The notes: generated from the sequence alone by a model not told the origin. A stretch of DNA of 64,000 nt from Micromonospora antibiotica (GCF_017599305.1 NZ_JAGFWR010000007.1:186001-250000), one strand, 5' to 3'; positions 1 to 9,452 are shown, counted from the first letter of the stretch. Numbers and translations are program-made.

Positions 1-1745
1 CGGAGAAGGAGAAGCTGGAGGCGCTGCTGTTCCCCGCCGGGAAGCTCAACCCCGACGTGGTGGGCCGGACGGCCGCCTGGATCGCCGACGCCGCCGGGAT
101 CACCGTCGCCCCGGACACCTCGATCATCCTGGTCGCGGTCGACCGGGTCGGCCCCGACGAGCCGCTGACCCGGGAGAAGCTCTGCCCGGTGCTGGCCGTG
201 CTGCGCGCCGACAGCCGCGAGCAGGGCCTGCGGTACGCCGAGCAGATGGTCGAGTTCCACGGGCTCGGACACAGCGCGGTCATCCACACCGCCGACGAGG
301 ACCTGGTGGAGGAGTTCGGCCGCCGGGTCAAGGCGGTCCGGATCATCTGGAACTCGCCGGCCTCGCAGGGCGGCATCGGCGACATGTACAACGCGTTCCT
401 GCCGTCGCTGACGCTGGGCTGCGGCAGCTACGGGCGTACCTCGGTGTCGGACAACGTGTCGGCGGTGAACCTGCTCAACATCAAGCGGATCGGCCGGCGG
501 AACAACAACATGCAGTGGTTCAAGGTCCCGTCGAAGATCTTCTTCGAGGCGAACGCGATCCGCTACCTCGCCGAGATGCCCGACGTGCACCGGGTCACCG
601 TTGTCACCGACGCCACCATGACCCGGCTCGGCTTCGTCGACCGGATCAACCGGGTGCTGCAACGCCGCCCTGAGCGGATCGCCCTGCAGATCATCGACGA
701 CGTGGAACCCGAGCCGAGCGTCGACACCGTCGACCGGGGGGCCGCGCTGATGCGGGCCTTCCGCCCGGACACCATCGTCGCCCTCGGTGGCGGCTCGGCG
801 ATGGACGCGGCCAAGGTGATGTGGCTGCGTTACGAGCACCCGGACGTGGTCTTCGACGACATGCGGGAGAAGTTCTTCGACATCCGCAAGCGCGCCTTCA
901 CATTTCCCACCCTCGGCGCGCTGGCCCGGCTGGTCTGCGTACCGACCACGTCGGGCACGGGCGCGGAGGTGACCCCGTTCGCGGTGATCACCGACCACCG
1001 GACCGGCAAGAAGTACCCGCTGGCCGACTACGCGCTCACCCCGACCGTGGCGATCGTCGACCCGGTGCTGACCGCCAGCATGCCGGCGACCATCGCCGCC
1101 GACAGCGGCTTCGACGCCCTCACCCATGCCATCGAGGCGTACGTGTCGGTGTACGCGAACGACTTCACCGACGGGCTCGCCCTGCACGCCATCCGGCTGA
1201 TCTTCGGCAACCTGGAACGGGCGGTGGTCGACGCCGACCCCGAGGCGCGGGAACGGATGCACAACGCGGGCACCATCGCCGGGATGGCGTTCGGCAGCGC
1301 CTTCCTCGGCATCGTGCACGCCATGTCGCACACCCTCGGCGCGACGTTCCACATCGCCCACGGCCGGACCAACGCGGTGCTGCTGCCGCACGTGATCCGC
1401 TACAACGGCACCGTCCCGGCGAAGCTGTCCGGCTGGCCGCGTTACGAGAGCTACCGGGCACCGGAACGCTTCGCCGAGATCGCCGCCCAGCTCGGCCTGC
1501 CGGCGGGCACCCCGGCGCAAGGGGTGGCGTCGCTGGCCGAGGCGGTGGAACGGTTGCGCGACGCGGTCGGCATCGAACCGTCGTTCGCCGCGATCGGTGT
1601 CGACCGGGCGGCGTTCGAGGCGGCGCTGCCGCAGCAGGCCCTCAACGCCTACGAGGACCAGTGCGCCCCGGCGAACCCCCGGATGCCGATGCTCGACGAC
1701 ATGCAGCAGCTCATGCGGGACGCCTACCAGGGCACGTCGCGCTGA
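1..1745 (+). CDS. adhE: Bifunctional acetaldehyde-CoA/alcohol dehydrogenase AdhE, 3' part
   Basis: The reading frame is open from base 3, so the true start lies upstream of the window. AdhE reduces acetyl-CoA to acetaldehyde and then ethanol with NADH in the cytoplasm. The visible part holds the end of the aldehyde dehydrogenase domain (its catalytic Cys is off-window), a linker near NNNMQWFKVPSKIFFE, and a complete iron-dependent alcohol dehydrogenase domain. That domain shows the cofactor motif GGGSAMDAAK, the TTSGTGAEVTPF motif, and metal-ligand regions DALTHAIEAY and HAMSHTLGATFHIAHG. About 580 residues of an expected 870-890 are visible. The gene ends in a long hairpin shared with the convergent flavoprotein gene. 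A stand-alone Fe-ADH is unlikely, because conserved ALDH-type sequence precedes the ADH domain in frame. Confidence 0.93.
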   Translation, partial: EKEKLEALLFPAGKLNPDVVGRTAAWIADAAGITVAPDTSIILVAVDRVGPDEPLTREKLCPVLAVLRADSREQGLRYAEQMVEFHGLGHSAVIHTADEDLVEEFGRRVKAVRIIWNSPASQGGIGDMYNAFLPSLTLGCGSYGRTSVSDNVSAVNLLNIKRIGRRNNNMQWFKVPSKIFFEANAIRYLAEMPDVHRVTVVTDATMTRLGFVDRINRVLQRRPERIALQIIDDVEPEPSVDTVDRGAALMRAFRPDTIVALGGGSAMDAAKVMWLRYEHPDVVFDDMREKFFDIRKRAFTFPTLGALARLVCVPTTSGTGAEVTPFAVITDHRTGKKYPLADYALTPTVAIVDPVLTASMPATIAADSGFDALTHAIEAYVSVYANDFTDGLALHAIRLIFGNLERAVVDADPEARERMHNAGTIAGMAFGSAFLGIVHAMSHTLGATFHIAHGRTNAVLLPHVIRYNGTVPAKLSGWPRYESYRAPERFAEIAAQLGLPAGTPAQGVASLAEAVERLRDAVGIEPSFAAIGVDRAAFEAALPQQALNAYEDQCAPANPRMPMLDDMQQLMRDAYQGTSR

Positions 1746-1752
1746 CCGGGTG

Positions 1753-1797
1753 GCCCGACAGCCCCGCCCGGCCGGGGGCCGGGCGGGGCTGTCGGGC
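1753..1797. terminator. Perfect 21-bp hairpin, bidirectional terminator
   Basis: Arms 1753-1773 and 1777-1797 are perfect inverted complements around a 3-nt GGG loop. The hairpin sits between the convergent stops of adhE (1745) and the flavoprotein gene (1801). There is no T-run, as is common for terminators in high-GC actinobacteria. Confidence 0.85.
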
Positions 1798-1800
1798 GGT

Positions 1801-3327
1801 TCACTTCCTGGCGAGCAGTCCCCGGGGGCGGATCGAGCGGACCGGCTCGGTGGCGGCCCCGGCGGCGCGCAGGATGTAGTTGGCGGCGATGATCCCGGTC
1901 GCCGCCGACCGTTCCATCAACGCGCTGGGGAAGTCGGTGCCGATGCCGTCCCCGGCCAGGTAGAGGCCCTCGGCGTCGGTGCGTACCCCCGGCCGGCCGG
2001 GGTGGCTGCCCGGGGTGAACGCCGGGGCCTGCGCCTCGACCCGGGCGCGCAGCTCACGGACGCCCAACCCGGCGGCCTCCGGCCAGAGCGTGACCAGTTC
2101 GGCGCGCATCCGTTCGGCCAGTTCCTCGGCCGGCACCCCCTCGTCGCAGGCGTACGCGTGCAGCTCCACCACCGCGCCGCCGGTGCGCTGCGCCCACCGC
2201 CGGGACTCGTTCTCCAACCGGTGGTAGAGGGTCACCGAGTCCAGGGTGGGCTGGCGGGACACCCCGCTGAACACCGCCCGGTCGGCCCGGACGTCCCCGT
2301 CGAGCCAGTACCGCGCCACCGCGTACGGCGGGCCGGGCCGACCGAACGCGGGCATCCGCGCCACCAGTCCGGGCGCCACCGCGACCAGGCCGGGGGAGGC
2401 GTCGACCAGTGCCGCCAACGCGGGCGGGTCGACGGCCAGCACCACCTGCCCGGCGGGGTGGACCGTGCCGTCGGCGGTGGTCACCCGCCAACCGTCCGGC
2501 TCCCGGTCCAGCCGGGTGACGGCGGCCCCGGTGCGCACCCGGCCGCCGTGCTGCTCCACGTACCTGGTCAGTGGCTGCCAGATCGCCGTGGCGTAGTCCT
2601 CGTCGGGGCAGTCGAACGCCAACCCCTCCGGGTTGCCCAGCAGATAGAAGTGGAACTGGGCGATCATCTCGGCGGCCGACATCTCGGTCTCGTGGTTGAA
2701 GAACGAGTGCGAGAAGACCTCGAACAGCATCGCCCGCGCCCGGTCCGGCAGCCTCAGCGAGGCGAGCAGCGCGTCGGCGGTGGTGTCGTCGAACTCGGCG
2801 TAGGTGCGCACCGGGTCGTAGCTGAGCAGCGGCAGCGCGGCGTCCCGGTCCATGGTGCGCAGGTCGGCCAGGCGCAGGCTGGGGCTGCGCAGCAGTAACG
2901 CGAGCAGGTTGGCCGGCGGGGCCGGGGGCAGCCGGCCGAACTCCTCGGTGGGCCACTGCGCGGACAGGATCGGATAGCCGGGGATCGGCTTGAGGAAACC
3001 GAGCGTCGGGTCGACCCGCCGCAGGATCGACCGCCAGTTGTAGTACTGCCGGAAGAACGCGTGGAAGCCGTGCTCGTTGACCTGGCTGCCGTCGGCGAGC
3101 GCTTCCGGCCACGCGCCGAGCCGGCCACCCAACGTCGGCGCGGCCTCCAGCACCGTCACGTCCACCCCGCGTTCGGCGAGCACCACCGCCGCCGACATGC
3201 CGGCGATCCCGCCACCCACCACCACGGCCGTGGTCGGCCGGACCACCCGGGGGGTGCCACCCCCGCCCGGGTCCACCACATGCTCGCGTACGCCGATGAG
3301 CCGGCCCAGCTTCTGCGACAGCGCCAT
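1801..3327 (-). CDS. FAD-dependent phytoene-desaturase-like oxidoreductase
   Basis: The protein has 508 residues. Near residue 35 it has an N-terminal FAD/NAD-binding Rossmann motif (VVVGGGIAGMSAAVVLAERG) followed by E and GGRLG. It ends with the desaturase-type FAD motif LYLAGDGIGTDFPSALMERS. The segment NEHGFHAFFRQYYNWRSILR resembles actinobacterial CrtU-type carotene desaturase/methyltransferases, so a role in forming aromatic carotenoid end groups is possible. No other carotenoid gene is nearby, so the substrate is open. The ATG at 3327 was chosen because an upstream extension would add about 83 low-complexity residues. It is convergent with adhE and shares its terminator. Confidence 0.8.
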   Translation of the reverse strand: MALSQKLGRLIGVREHVVDPGGGGTPRVVRPTTAVVVGGGIAGMSAAVVLAERGVDVTVLEAAPTLGGRLGAWPEALADGSQVNEHGFHAFFRQYYNWRSILRRVDPTLGFLKPIPGYPILSAQWPTEEFGRLPPAPPANLLALLLRSPSLRLADLRTMDRDAALPLLSYDPVRTYAEFDDTTADALLASLRLPDRARAMLFEVFSHSFFNHETEMSAAEMIAQFHFYLLGNPEGLAFDCPDEDYATAIWQPLTRYVEQHGGRVRTGAAVTRLDREPDGWRVTTADGTVHPAGQVVLAVDPPALAALVDASPGLVAVAPGLVARMPAFGRPGPPYAVARYWLDGDVRADRAVFSGVSRQPTLDSVTLYHRLENESRRWAQRTGGAVVELHAYACDEGVPAEELAERMRAELVTLWPEAAGLGVRELRARVEAQAPAFTPGSHPGRPGVRTDAEGLYLAGDGIGTDFPSALMERSAATGIIAANYILRAAGAATEPVRSIRPRGLLARK

Positions 3328-3385
3328 GTGCACCTTCCGACCCGAGGGACCCCCAGTCTGCCCGACCAGGCGCGATCCGGCCCGG

Positions 3386-3892
3386 TCAGGACGCTGTGCC
3401 GCCGTCGACCGGCCGTCCGGCGGCGAGCGGGGGACGGTCGGACGGCGGCCAGACGTACTCCAGATCGGACGGCACGTCGCCGAACTGCGGGCGGTAGTGC
3501 CCCGGGTCCTTGCGCAGCAGCGCCGACCGGTGGCTGCGGTGCAGGTCCTCACGGCCCAGCCAGGGCGGCAGCTCACCGGTGGCGGCCAGCTCGGCCTGGC
3601 TGCGGACCCGGCCGTCGCCCCGGGCGGCGGTCAGGTCGGTGACCAGGGTCGACGCGCAGGTGTCCGCCCGGCCCGCCGCCGACCAGACCGCGCACACGTC
3701 CAGCCCGTACCGGGTCAACGCCTCCTCGTAGCCGGCCCACATCTTCACCGCCGGGTGGTTGCGCCAGCCGTACCCCGGTCGGGTCAGCCCGCGCAGCACC
3801 TGGAGCGCCTCCACCCGCTGCTTGCCCAGCCGCCGCTGGTCGAGGGACCGCGCGCTGGCCAGAAAGTCCGGGTACGGCAGGAACGTCTGCAC
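3386..3892 (-). CDS. MSMEG_6728-family protein (pyrimidine-dimer DNA glycosylase-like fold)
   Basis: The protein is 168 residues long, starting at a GTG that gives the family N-terminus VQTFLPYPDF. It continues with LDQRRLGKQRVEALQVLRGL and GYGWRNHPAVKMWAGYEEAL, the hallmark blocks of the small actinobacterial MSMEG_6728 family, which is related to pyrimidine-dimer DNA glycosylases. The biochemical function of this branch is not established. A longer start at ATG 3925 is possible, but family proteins begin at the MQTFLP block. The gene lies 58 bp upstream of the flavoprotein gene on the same strand and is divergent from the channel gene. Confidence 0.75.
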   Translation of the reverse strand: MQTFLPYPDFLASARSLDQRRLGKQRVEALQVLRGLTRPGYGWRNHPAVKMWAGYEEALTRYGLDVCAVWSAAGRADTCASTLVTDLTAARGDGRVRSQAELAATGELPPWLGREDLHRSHRSALLRKDPGHYRPQFGDVPSDLEYVWPPSDRPPLAAGRPVDGGTAS

Positions 3893-4003
3893 GCCCGCTG
3901 CTCTACCCGCCGCCACGCCCACCATGCCTGCCTGACCGACCGGTACCGCCCGGTGCGCGCACCAGGGCTGCGTTCCCGGCGACCGGCTGGCTACCATCCG
4001 GGC

Positions 4004-5794
4004 ATGGCCGAACCCCTGCGGGACCGGGCCCGGCGCGCGACCGGCTGGCGGTTACGGATGAACGGCGACACCCGTCCGCACTACGTGGTCTGCGGCAACG
4101 ATCCGCTGGCGTACTGGGTGGTGCGGGCGCTGCTCGGCACCGACCTGGCCCACGGCCGGGTCCGGATCACCCTGGTGGTGCCGGAACGCCGCCGCTCGGA
4201 GGGCCCCGACGGGCGGGACGTCGACGGGGTGCAGGTGGTCCGGGCCGACCGGCTCGACGAGGCCACCTTCCACCGGGCCGGCCTGGCCGGGGCGGACGGG
4301 TTGGCCCTGCTGCACCAGGACGACGTGGGCAACATGCACGCCGCGCTCTGCGCGCAGGAGGTGGAGCCCCGGCTGCGCCTGGTGGTCCGGATGTTCAACA
4401 CCAGCCTCGCCAACGGCCTGCGGCAGCTCTTCCCCGACTCGGCGGTCCTCTCCGACGCCTCGATGGCCGCCCCGGCGTTCGTCGCCGCCGCCCTCGGTGA
4501 GGTGGCCCCGACCCACTTCCGGCACGGCGGTCGCACCCTCTACGTGGCCCGCCGCGCCGACGTGCGCCCCGCCGACGTGGTCTGCGGGCTGGCCGTCACC
4601 ACCGATCCGGACCTGGTCCGGGTGCTGCCCGCCGACGAGAAGGCCGCCGACGTGGTGCTCGCCGAGGCGACCGGGCAGCCCGCCGGCACCGAGCTGGCGG
4701 CCCGCCGGCTGGTCCGGGCCCGACGTCGCCGCCGCCCCCTGGCGGTGCTGCTGCGGGCGGTCCGCAGCTTCGCCACCCGCAAGATCGGCATCGCGGTGCT
4801 GACCCTGCTCGGGGTGATCGCCCTGCTCGGCTGGCTCAACGCCCGTGCGGTCGCGGTGAGCTGGACGGAGGCGCTCTACCTGACCCTGGTCACCACGCTC
4901 AGCGGCCAGGACCCGGACGTCACCAAACCGGCCGCCGCCCAGGTCATGCAGGTGGTGCTCAACCTGGCCGGGCTGGCGCTGATCCCGCTGATCACCGCCG
5001 TGGTGGTCGACGGCATCGTCAACGCCCGGCTGGCCCTGCACGCCGGGCGCATCCAGCCGGAACGCACCGGGCACGTGGTGGTCGTCGGACTGGGCAACAT
5101 CGGTACCCGGGTTATGGCGCAACTGCACGACTTCGGCGTCGAGGTGGTGGCGATCGACCGCAGTGCCGAGGCGCGGGGTGCGGCGTTGGCCCGGCGGCTG
5201 GGCGTACCGCTGATCGTCGGGGACGCCGCCCGCGAGGAGACGCTGCTCTCGGCCTCGGTGGAACACTGCCAGGCGCTGGTGGTGGTCTCCACCGACGACG
5301 GGGTCAACCTGCGGGCCGCGCTCAACGGCCGGGCGCTCAACCCGGAGCTGCGGGTGGTGCTGCGGCTCTTCGACGGCGACTTCGCCGAACGCATCCAGCG
5401 GGCGTTCGGCATCGGCATCTCACGCAGCGTGTCCTACCTGGCCGCCCCGTCCTTCGCCGCCGCCCTGCTGGACCGGGCGGTCATCGCCACCATCCCGGTC
5501 GACCGGCACGCCCTGCTGGTGGTGGAGGTGCCGGTGGTGGCCGGTGCCGCGCTGGACGGCCGCCCGCTCGGCGCGGTGGCCCGCCCCGGCGAGGTGCGCC
5601 TGCTGGCCCATTCCCGGGTCGGGCAGAAGACCGACTGGCGGGCGGACCCCCGGATGGTGATCTCGGCGGGGGACCGGCTGACCGTGGTGGCCCGCCGGGC
5701 CGGGCTGGCCGCCCTGCTCCGCGAGACCACCCCGCCGCCACCGGCCCCGCCGCCGCCCGCCGGGGTGCCGGCGTCGCGTGATCCGCAGGAGTGA
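4004..5794 (+). CDS. RCK/TrkA-N domain ion-channel-like membrane protein
   Basis: The protein has 596 residues and sits in the membrane. An N-terminal RCK-like domain (about 25-165, beginning HYVVCGNDPLAYWVVRAL) precedes two transmembrane helices (about 262-282 and 314-337). A second RCK domain starts at about 357 with a canonical dinucleotide motif HVVVVGLGNIGTRV and ends in an RCK_C-like region. This RCK-TM2-RCK order resembles CASTOR/POLLUX-type channels. The loop between the helices reads LTLVTTLSGQDPDV where a K+ channel would carry TVGYGD, so potassium selectivity is doubtful. The N-terminal domain also lacks a GxGxxG motif. Starts at 4004 and 4058 are both possible. The stop codon touches the stop of the convergent permease gene with no gap. 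Confidence 0.8.
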   Translation: MAEPLRDRARRATGWRLRMNGDTRPHYVVCGNDPLAYWVVRALLGTDLAHGRVRITLVVPERRRSEGPDGRDVDGVQVVRADRLDEATFHRAGLAGADGLALLHQDDVGNMHAALCAQEVEPRLRLVVRMFNTSLANGLRQLFPDSAVLSDASMAAPAFVAAALGEVAPTHFRHGGRTLYVARRADVRPADVVCGLAVTTDPDLVRVLPADEKAADVVLAEATGQPAGTELAARRLVRARRRRRPLAVLLRAVRSFATRKIGIAVLTLLGVIALLGWLNARAVAVSWTEALYLTLVTTLSGQDPDVTKPAAAQVMQVVLNLAGLALIPLITAVVVDGIVNARLALHAGRIQPERTGHVVVVGLGNIGTRVMAQLHDFGVEVVAIDRSAEARGAALARRLGVPLIVGDAAREETLLSASVEHCQALVVVSTDDGVNLRAALNGRALNPELRVVLRLFDGDFAERIQRAFGIGISRSVSYLAAPSFAAALLDRAVIATIPVDRHALLVVEVPVVAGAALDGRPLGAVARPGEVRLLAHSRVGQKTDWRADPRMVISAGDRLTVVARRAGLAALLRETTPPPPAPPPPAGVPASRDPQE

Positions 5795-7027
5795 CTAGCG
5801 GGGGCGCAGGGCGTACCAGAGCGCGCCGAGGGCGAGCACCCCGAAACCGGCGAGGACGCTGGCGGCCGGCAGGTTGACCGCGAGCAGCAGGCAGCCGACC
5901 AGCCCCAGCACGGCGAGCGCCCGGACGGGCACCCGTCGGGTCGGGTCGGGGCCCAGGGTCCACGCGGCGGCGTTGGTGATCGCGTAGTAGACCAGCACCG
6001 TGCAGCTGGAGAAGCCGATCGCGCCCCGCACGTCGCCGAGCGCCACCACCGCGACCACCACGGCGGCCACGGTCAGCTCCGCGCGGTGCGGGACGGAGTG
6101 CACCGGATGTACGGCGGCCAGCGCCCCCGGCACGTCCCGGCGGCGGGCCATCGCCAGCAGGGTACGACCCACCCCGGCGAGCAGGGAGAGCAGCACCCCG
6201 GTCACCGCCACCGTGGCCCCGGCCCGGACCACCCAGGCCAGGCCGGGCAGCCCCGCGACGGTCACCACGTCGGCCAGCGGCGCGACGGAGGCGGCCAGCC
6301 GGTCGGGGCCGAGCACGCCGACGGCGACCACCGCGAGGACCAGGTAGACCGCCAGCACCACCCCGAGGGCCAGCGGCACCGCCCGGGGGATCGTGCGGGC
6401 CGGGTCGCGGACCTCCTCACCGAGGGTGGCGATCCGGGCGTACCCGGCGAAGGCGAAGAAGAGCAGCCCGGCGGCGGTCAGCACGCCCCGGACCGTACCG
6501 CCGCCCTCGGCGAGCCGGTCGAGCCGCACCTCCCCGGCGGTCAGGCCGGTCACCGCGACCAGGGCCAGCACCGCCAGCACCACGACCACCAGCACCTTCG
6601 TGGCGGCGACCGTGCGGGTGACGCCGCGCAGGTTCACCCCGGTCACCGCGAGCACCGCGCCGACCGCGACCAGCCGGGCCTGCCCCGGCCACAGGTACGC
6701 CCCGATGGTCAGCGCCATCGCCGCGCAGCTCGCCGTCTTGCCGACCACGAAACCCCAGCCGGCGAGGAACCCGGCGAACGGGCCGAGGCGTTCTCGGCCG
6801 TAGACGTACGTGCCGCCGGACTCCGGGTAGCGGGCGGCCAGCCGGGCCGAGCTGGTCGCGTTGCAGTAGGCGACGAACCCGGCCAGCGCCAGCGCCGCCA
6901 GCAGCCCGGTGCCGCCGGCCGCCGCGGCGGCCGGGGCGAAGACCACGAACACGCCCGCGCCGAGCATCGCCCCCAACCCGACCACCGCCGCATCGGGTAC
7001 GCCGAGCCGCCGCCGCAGTCGATCCAC
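5795..7027 (-). CDS. APC-family amino acid permease
   Basis: The protein has 410 residues and about 12 hydrophobic segments. It opens with the APC signature GLGAMLGAGVFVVFAPAAAA, followed by the conserved ARYPESGGTYVYGRERLG block. APC permeases move amino acids or polyamines across the cytoplasmic membrane, usually by proton symport or exchange; the substrate cannot be read from sequence. The start is a GTG at 7027. It lies 9 bp downstream of the PAP2 gene on the same strand, so the two are probably cotranscribed. Confidence 0.87.
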   Translation of the reverse strand: MDRLRRRLGVPDAAVVGLGAMLGAGVFVVFAPAAAAAGGTGLLAALALAGFVAYCNATSSARLAARYPESGGTYVYGRERLGPFAGFLAGWGFVVGKTASCAAMALTIGAYLWPGQARLVAVGAVLAVTGVNLRGVTRTVAATKVLVVVVLAVLALVAVTGLTAGEVRLDRLAEGGGTVRGVLTAAGLLFFAFAGYARIATLGEEVRDPARTIPRAVPLALGVVLAVYLVLAVVAVGVLGPDRLAASVAPLADVVTVAGLPGLAWVVRAGATVAVTGVLLSLLAGVGRTLLAMARRRDVPGALAAVHPVHSVPHRAELTVAAVVVAVVALGDVRGAIGFSSCTVLVYYAITNAAAWTLGPDPTRRVPVRALAVLGLVGCLLLAVNLPAASVLAGFGVLALGALWYALRPR

Positions 7028-7036
7028 CCCGGCAGG

Positions 7037-7849
7037 TTACGGGTCGGAGGTGAACGGGCGGCCTCGATCGGGCGACCGGCCCGGGTCGGCGGTGAACGGG
7101 CGGTCCCGGCCGCGTAGCCGGGCCGGTAACGGCAGGTCGTCCCAGGGGACGCGGCGCAGCAGCCGGTCCAGCAGCAGCCCCAGCAGCAGCCCGGCCACCG
7201 AATCGGTCAACCAGTGCCAGCCCAGGTAGGTGGTGGTGCACAGGACCACCAGCGGCGGCACCACCCGCACGGCGGTGACCATTCGGGTGGGCATCCGCCG
7301 GCCCACCGTGCGCAGCAGCGGGACGAGCAGCAGGGCGAGCACGCCGTACCAGACGATCGCGTTGGCCACGTGCCCCGACGGGTACGACTGGGCGTAGCGG
7401 ACCGGCAGGTCGTGCTGGAACAGCGGCAGGGTCTGCTCCGGTGACAGGAAGGGTTCCTTGACGCTGGCGCTCGGGGCCGGGCGGGCCGTCCACACCTTGA
7501 GCGGCCCGATGGTCAGATAGGTGAGCGCGAAGGCGACCACGGGGGGCAGCACCGGGCGCACCGAGCGGAGCCGGACGGCCAGCAGCACCCCCAGGGCGGC
7601 GGCCAACAGCGTCAACGGGGTGCCCTGGCCGAGCAGGTTGAGCACCCGGGCCACCCAGTACGCGGCGGTCGGCCGGTGCGCGTCGGCCCAGTCGGCGACC
7701 GCCCGGTCGACACCGAACAGGTGGCCGGTGGCGAGCGCCCAGGTCAGCGCGACCAGGGCGGTGAGCAGCAGCAGGTCGAACCACCAGCCGGCCGGGCGGA
7801 CCGGCCGCAGCCGTGCTCCGCCGCGTTCCGTCGTGGTTCGCTCCCGCAC
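7037..7849 (-). CDS. PAP2-family membrane phosphatase
   Basis: The protein has 270 residues and about six transmembrane helices. The three motifs of the phosphatidic-acid phosphatase type 2 superfamily are present: KVWTARPAP (motif 1), YPSGH (motif 2) and GWHWLTD (motif 3, with the catalytic His and Asp). Such enzymes dephosphorylate phosphatidate, undecaprenyl pyrophosphate or related lipid phosphates at the outer membrane face. The C-terminal tail is charged, Arg/Asp-rich and contains two similar DRPFTADPGRSPDRG-like segments, suggesting disorder. The start is a GTG at 7849. The permease gene follows after 9 bp. Confidence 0.87.
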   Translation of the reverse strand: MRERTTTERGGARLRPVRPAGWWFDLLLLTALVALTWALATGHLFGVDRAVADWADAHRPTAAYWVARVLNLLGQGTPLTLLAAALGVLLAVRLRSVRPVLPPVVAFALTYLTIGPLKVWTARPAPSASVKEPFLSPEQTLPLFQHDLPVRYAQSYPSGHVANAIVWYGVLALLLVPLLRTVGRRMPTRMVTAVRVVPPLVVLCTTTYLGWHWLTDSVAGLLLGLLLDRLLRRVPWDDLPLPARLRGRDRPFTADPGRSPDRGRPFTSDP

Positions 7850-8026
7850 GCGATCACGCTACCGGCCGACCACCGGGGCCGTGGTGGCAAGGGGCGTGGC
7901 CAGCCCCGGCGCGGCCCCGCTTGGGACGGTGACGCGGCCCCGGCGGGTGGTGGCGCGGCCCCGGTCGATGTGTGTCGAACCACGAAGGGAGGCGCACGCC
8001 GGGGAGCACCCGGCACACTTGTCCCC

Positions 8027-9235
8027 GTGCGGATCACCTCGGCCCTCGTCGACCCGGCGCTGCTCGACCTCCCTTGGTCGACCCCGCTGGAGCAGTGGCC
8101 TGCCCGGCACCTGGTGGCGCTGCCGCAGGGCATCTCCCGGCACATCGTCCGGTTCGTCCGCCTCGGCGACTACGTGTACGCCGTCAAGGAGACCGGGGAG
8201 CGGGTCGCCGAACGCGAGTACGACCTGCTGCGGGCGCTGGAACGGATCGACTTCCCGTCGGTGGAGGCGATCGCGATCGTGGCCGACCGGCAGGCCGACG
8301 ACGGCACCCCGCTGGACCCGGTGCTGATCACCAGGCACCTCCAGTTCTCGTTGCCCTACCGGGCGCTGTTCTCCCGCACGCTGCGCCCGGAGACGATGGG
8401 CCGGCTGCTCGACGCTCTCGCCGTGCTGCTGGTCCGGATGCACCTGACGGGCTTCTTCTGGGGCGACTGCTCACTGTCCAACACCCTGTTCCGGCGGGAC
8501 GCCGGGGCGTTCGCCGCCTACCTGGTCGACGCGGAGACCGGCGCGCTGCACCGCGCGCTGTCCAACGGGCAGCGCGGTGAGGACCTGGAGATCGCCCGGG
8601 TCAACATCTTCGGTGAGGCGCTGGACCTCCAGGCCGCCGGGCTGCTGCACGAGTCGATCGACCCGGAGGTGGTGTGCGAGGAGGTCGTGCAGCGCTACGA
8701 GCGGCTCTGGCACGAGATCACCTACGAGCAGCAGGTCGAGCGGGAGGCCCGGCACGACATCGAGGGCCGGATCCGCCGCCTCAACGACCTGGGCTTCGAC
8801 GTGGCCGAGGTGGCCCTGTCGACGGTCGATGACGGGCGTTACCTGGTCCGCCCGAAGGTCGTCGACGCCGGCTACCACACCCGGCGGCTGATCCGGCTCA
8901 CCGGCCTCGACGCCGAGGAGAACCAGGCCCGTCGGCTCCTCAACGACCTGGACGCCTACCGGGTGGAGAGCGACCTTACCGACGAGCAGCAGGCGGCCCA
9001 CCGCTGGCTGACCGAGGTCTTCGAGCCGGTCGTCCGGGCCGTCCCCGCGCACCTGCGGCACAAGCTGGAGCCGCAGGAGATCTTCGCGCAGATCATCGAA
9101 CACAAGTGGCTGCTGTCCGAGCGGGCCCGCCGGGACGTGGGGATGGGCCCGGCGGTGCAGTCGTACCTGGCCGACGTGCTGGTGCACCGCCCCGACGAGC
9201 AGGCCGTCCTGGGCGTCGAGGTCCCCACCGCCTGA
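8027..9235 (+). CDS. DUF4032 protein with Kdo/lipopolysaccharide-kinase-like domain
   Basis: The protein has 402 residues from a GTG start. The N-terminal half looks like a small protein-kinase-like fold. YVYAVKETG could hold the ATP-binding lysine, FFWGDCSLSNTLF is the catalytic-loop equivalent with D and N, and YLVDAETG supplies a DFG-like acidic residue. The C-terminal half is the DUF4032 region (EIFAQIIEHKWLLSERARRDVG). The substrate is unknown; the fold suggests a small-molecule or lipid kinase acting in the cytoplasm. It stands alone, convergent with the amino-sugar operon across a 659-bp repeat-bearing gap. Confidence 0.83.
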   Translation: MRITSALVDPALLDLPWSTPLEQWPARHLVALPQGISRHIVRFVRLGDYVYAVKETGERVAEREYDLLRALERIDFPSVEAIAIVADRQADDGTPLDPVLITRHLQFSLPYRALFSRTLRPETMGRLLDALAVLLVRMHLTGFFWGDCSLSNTLFRRDAGAFAAYLVDAETGALHRALSNGQRGEDLEIARVNIFGEALDLQAAGLLHESIDPEVVCEEVVQRYERLWHEITYEQQVEREARHDIEGRIRRLNDLGFDVAEVALSTVDDGRYLVRPKVVDAGYHTRRLIRLTGLDAEENQARRLLNDLDAYRVESDLTDEQQAAHRWLTEVFEPVVRAVPAHLRHKLEPQEIFAQIIEHKWLLSERARRDVGMGPAVQSYLADVLVHRPDEQAVLGVEVPTA

Positions 9236-9396
9236 CCGCCCCGCGTTCGGGCCGGGGGACGGTACTGCGTCGACCGGATGACCGGCCGGCTGGCACCCCA
9301 ACACCGGCTCCGCCAACACCTCCGCCCGTCAACACCGCCGCCGGTCAGGATGTGTGTTGCGCGTCCTTTAGACCTGATGACGTAGACGACTCGGGT

Positions 9397-9426
9397 ACCC
9401 GGTGTGGCGCGTTCGCCACACCGGGT
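9397..9426. terminator. 13-bp perfect hairpin, possible terminator
   Basis: Arms 9397-9409 and 9414-9426 are perfectly complementary around the loop CGTT. It lies 161 bp after the DUF4032 stop and inside the inverted-repeat element, so it may end that transcript or belong to the element. Confidence 0.6.
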
Positions 9427-9452
9427 TCGATGCGTCGGTCCGCTGTCGTCGG

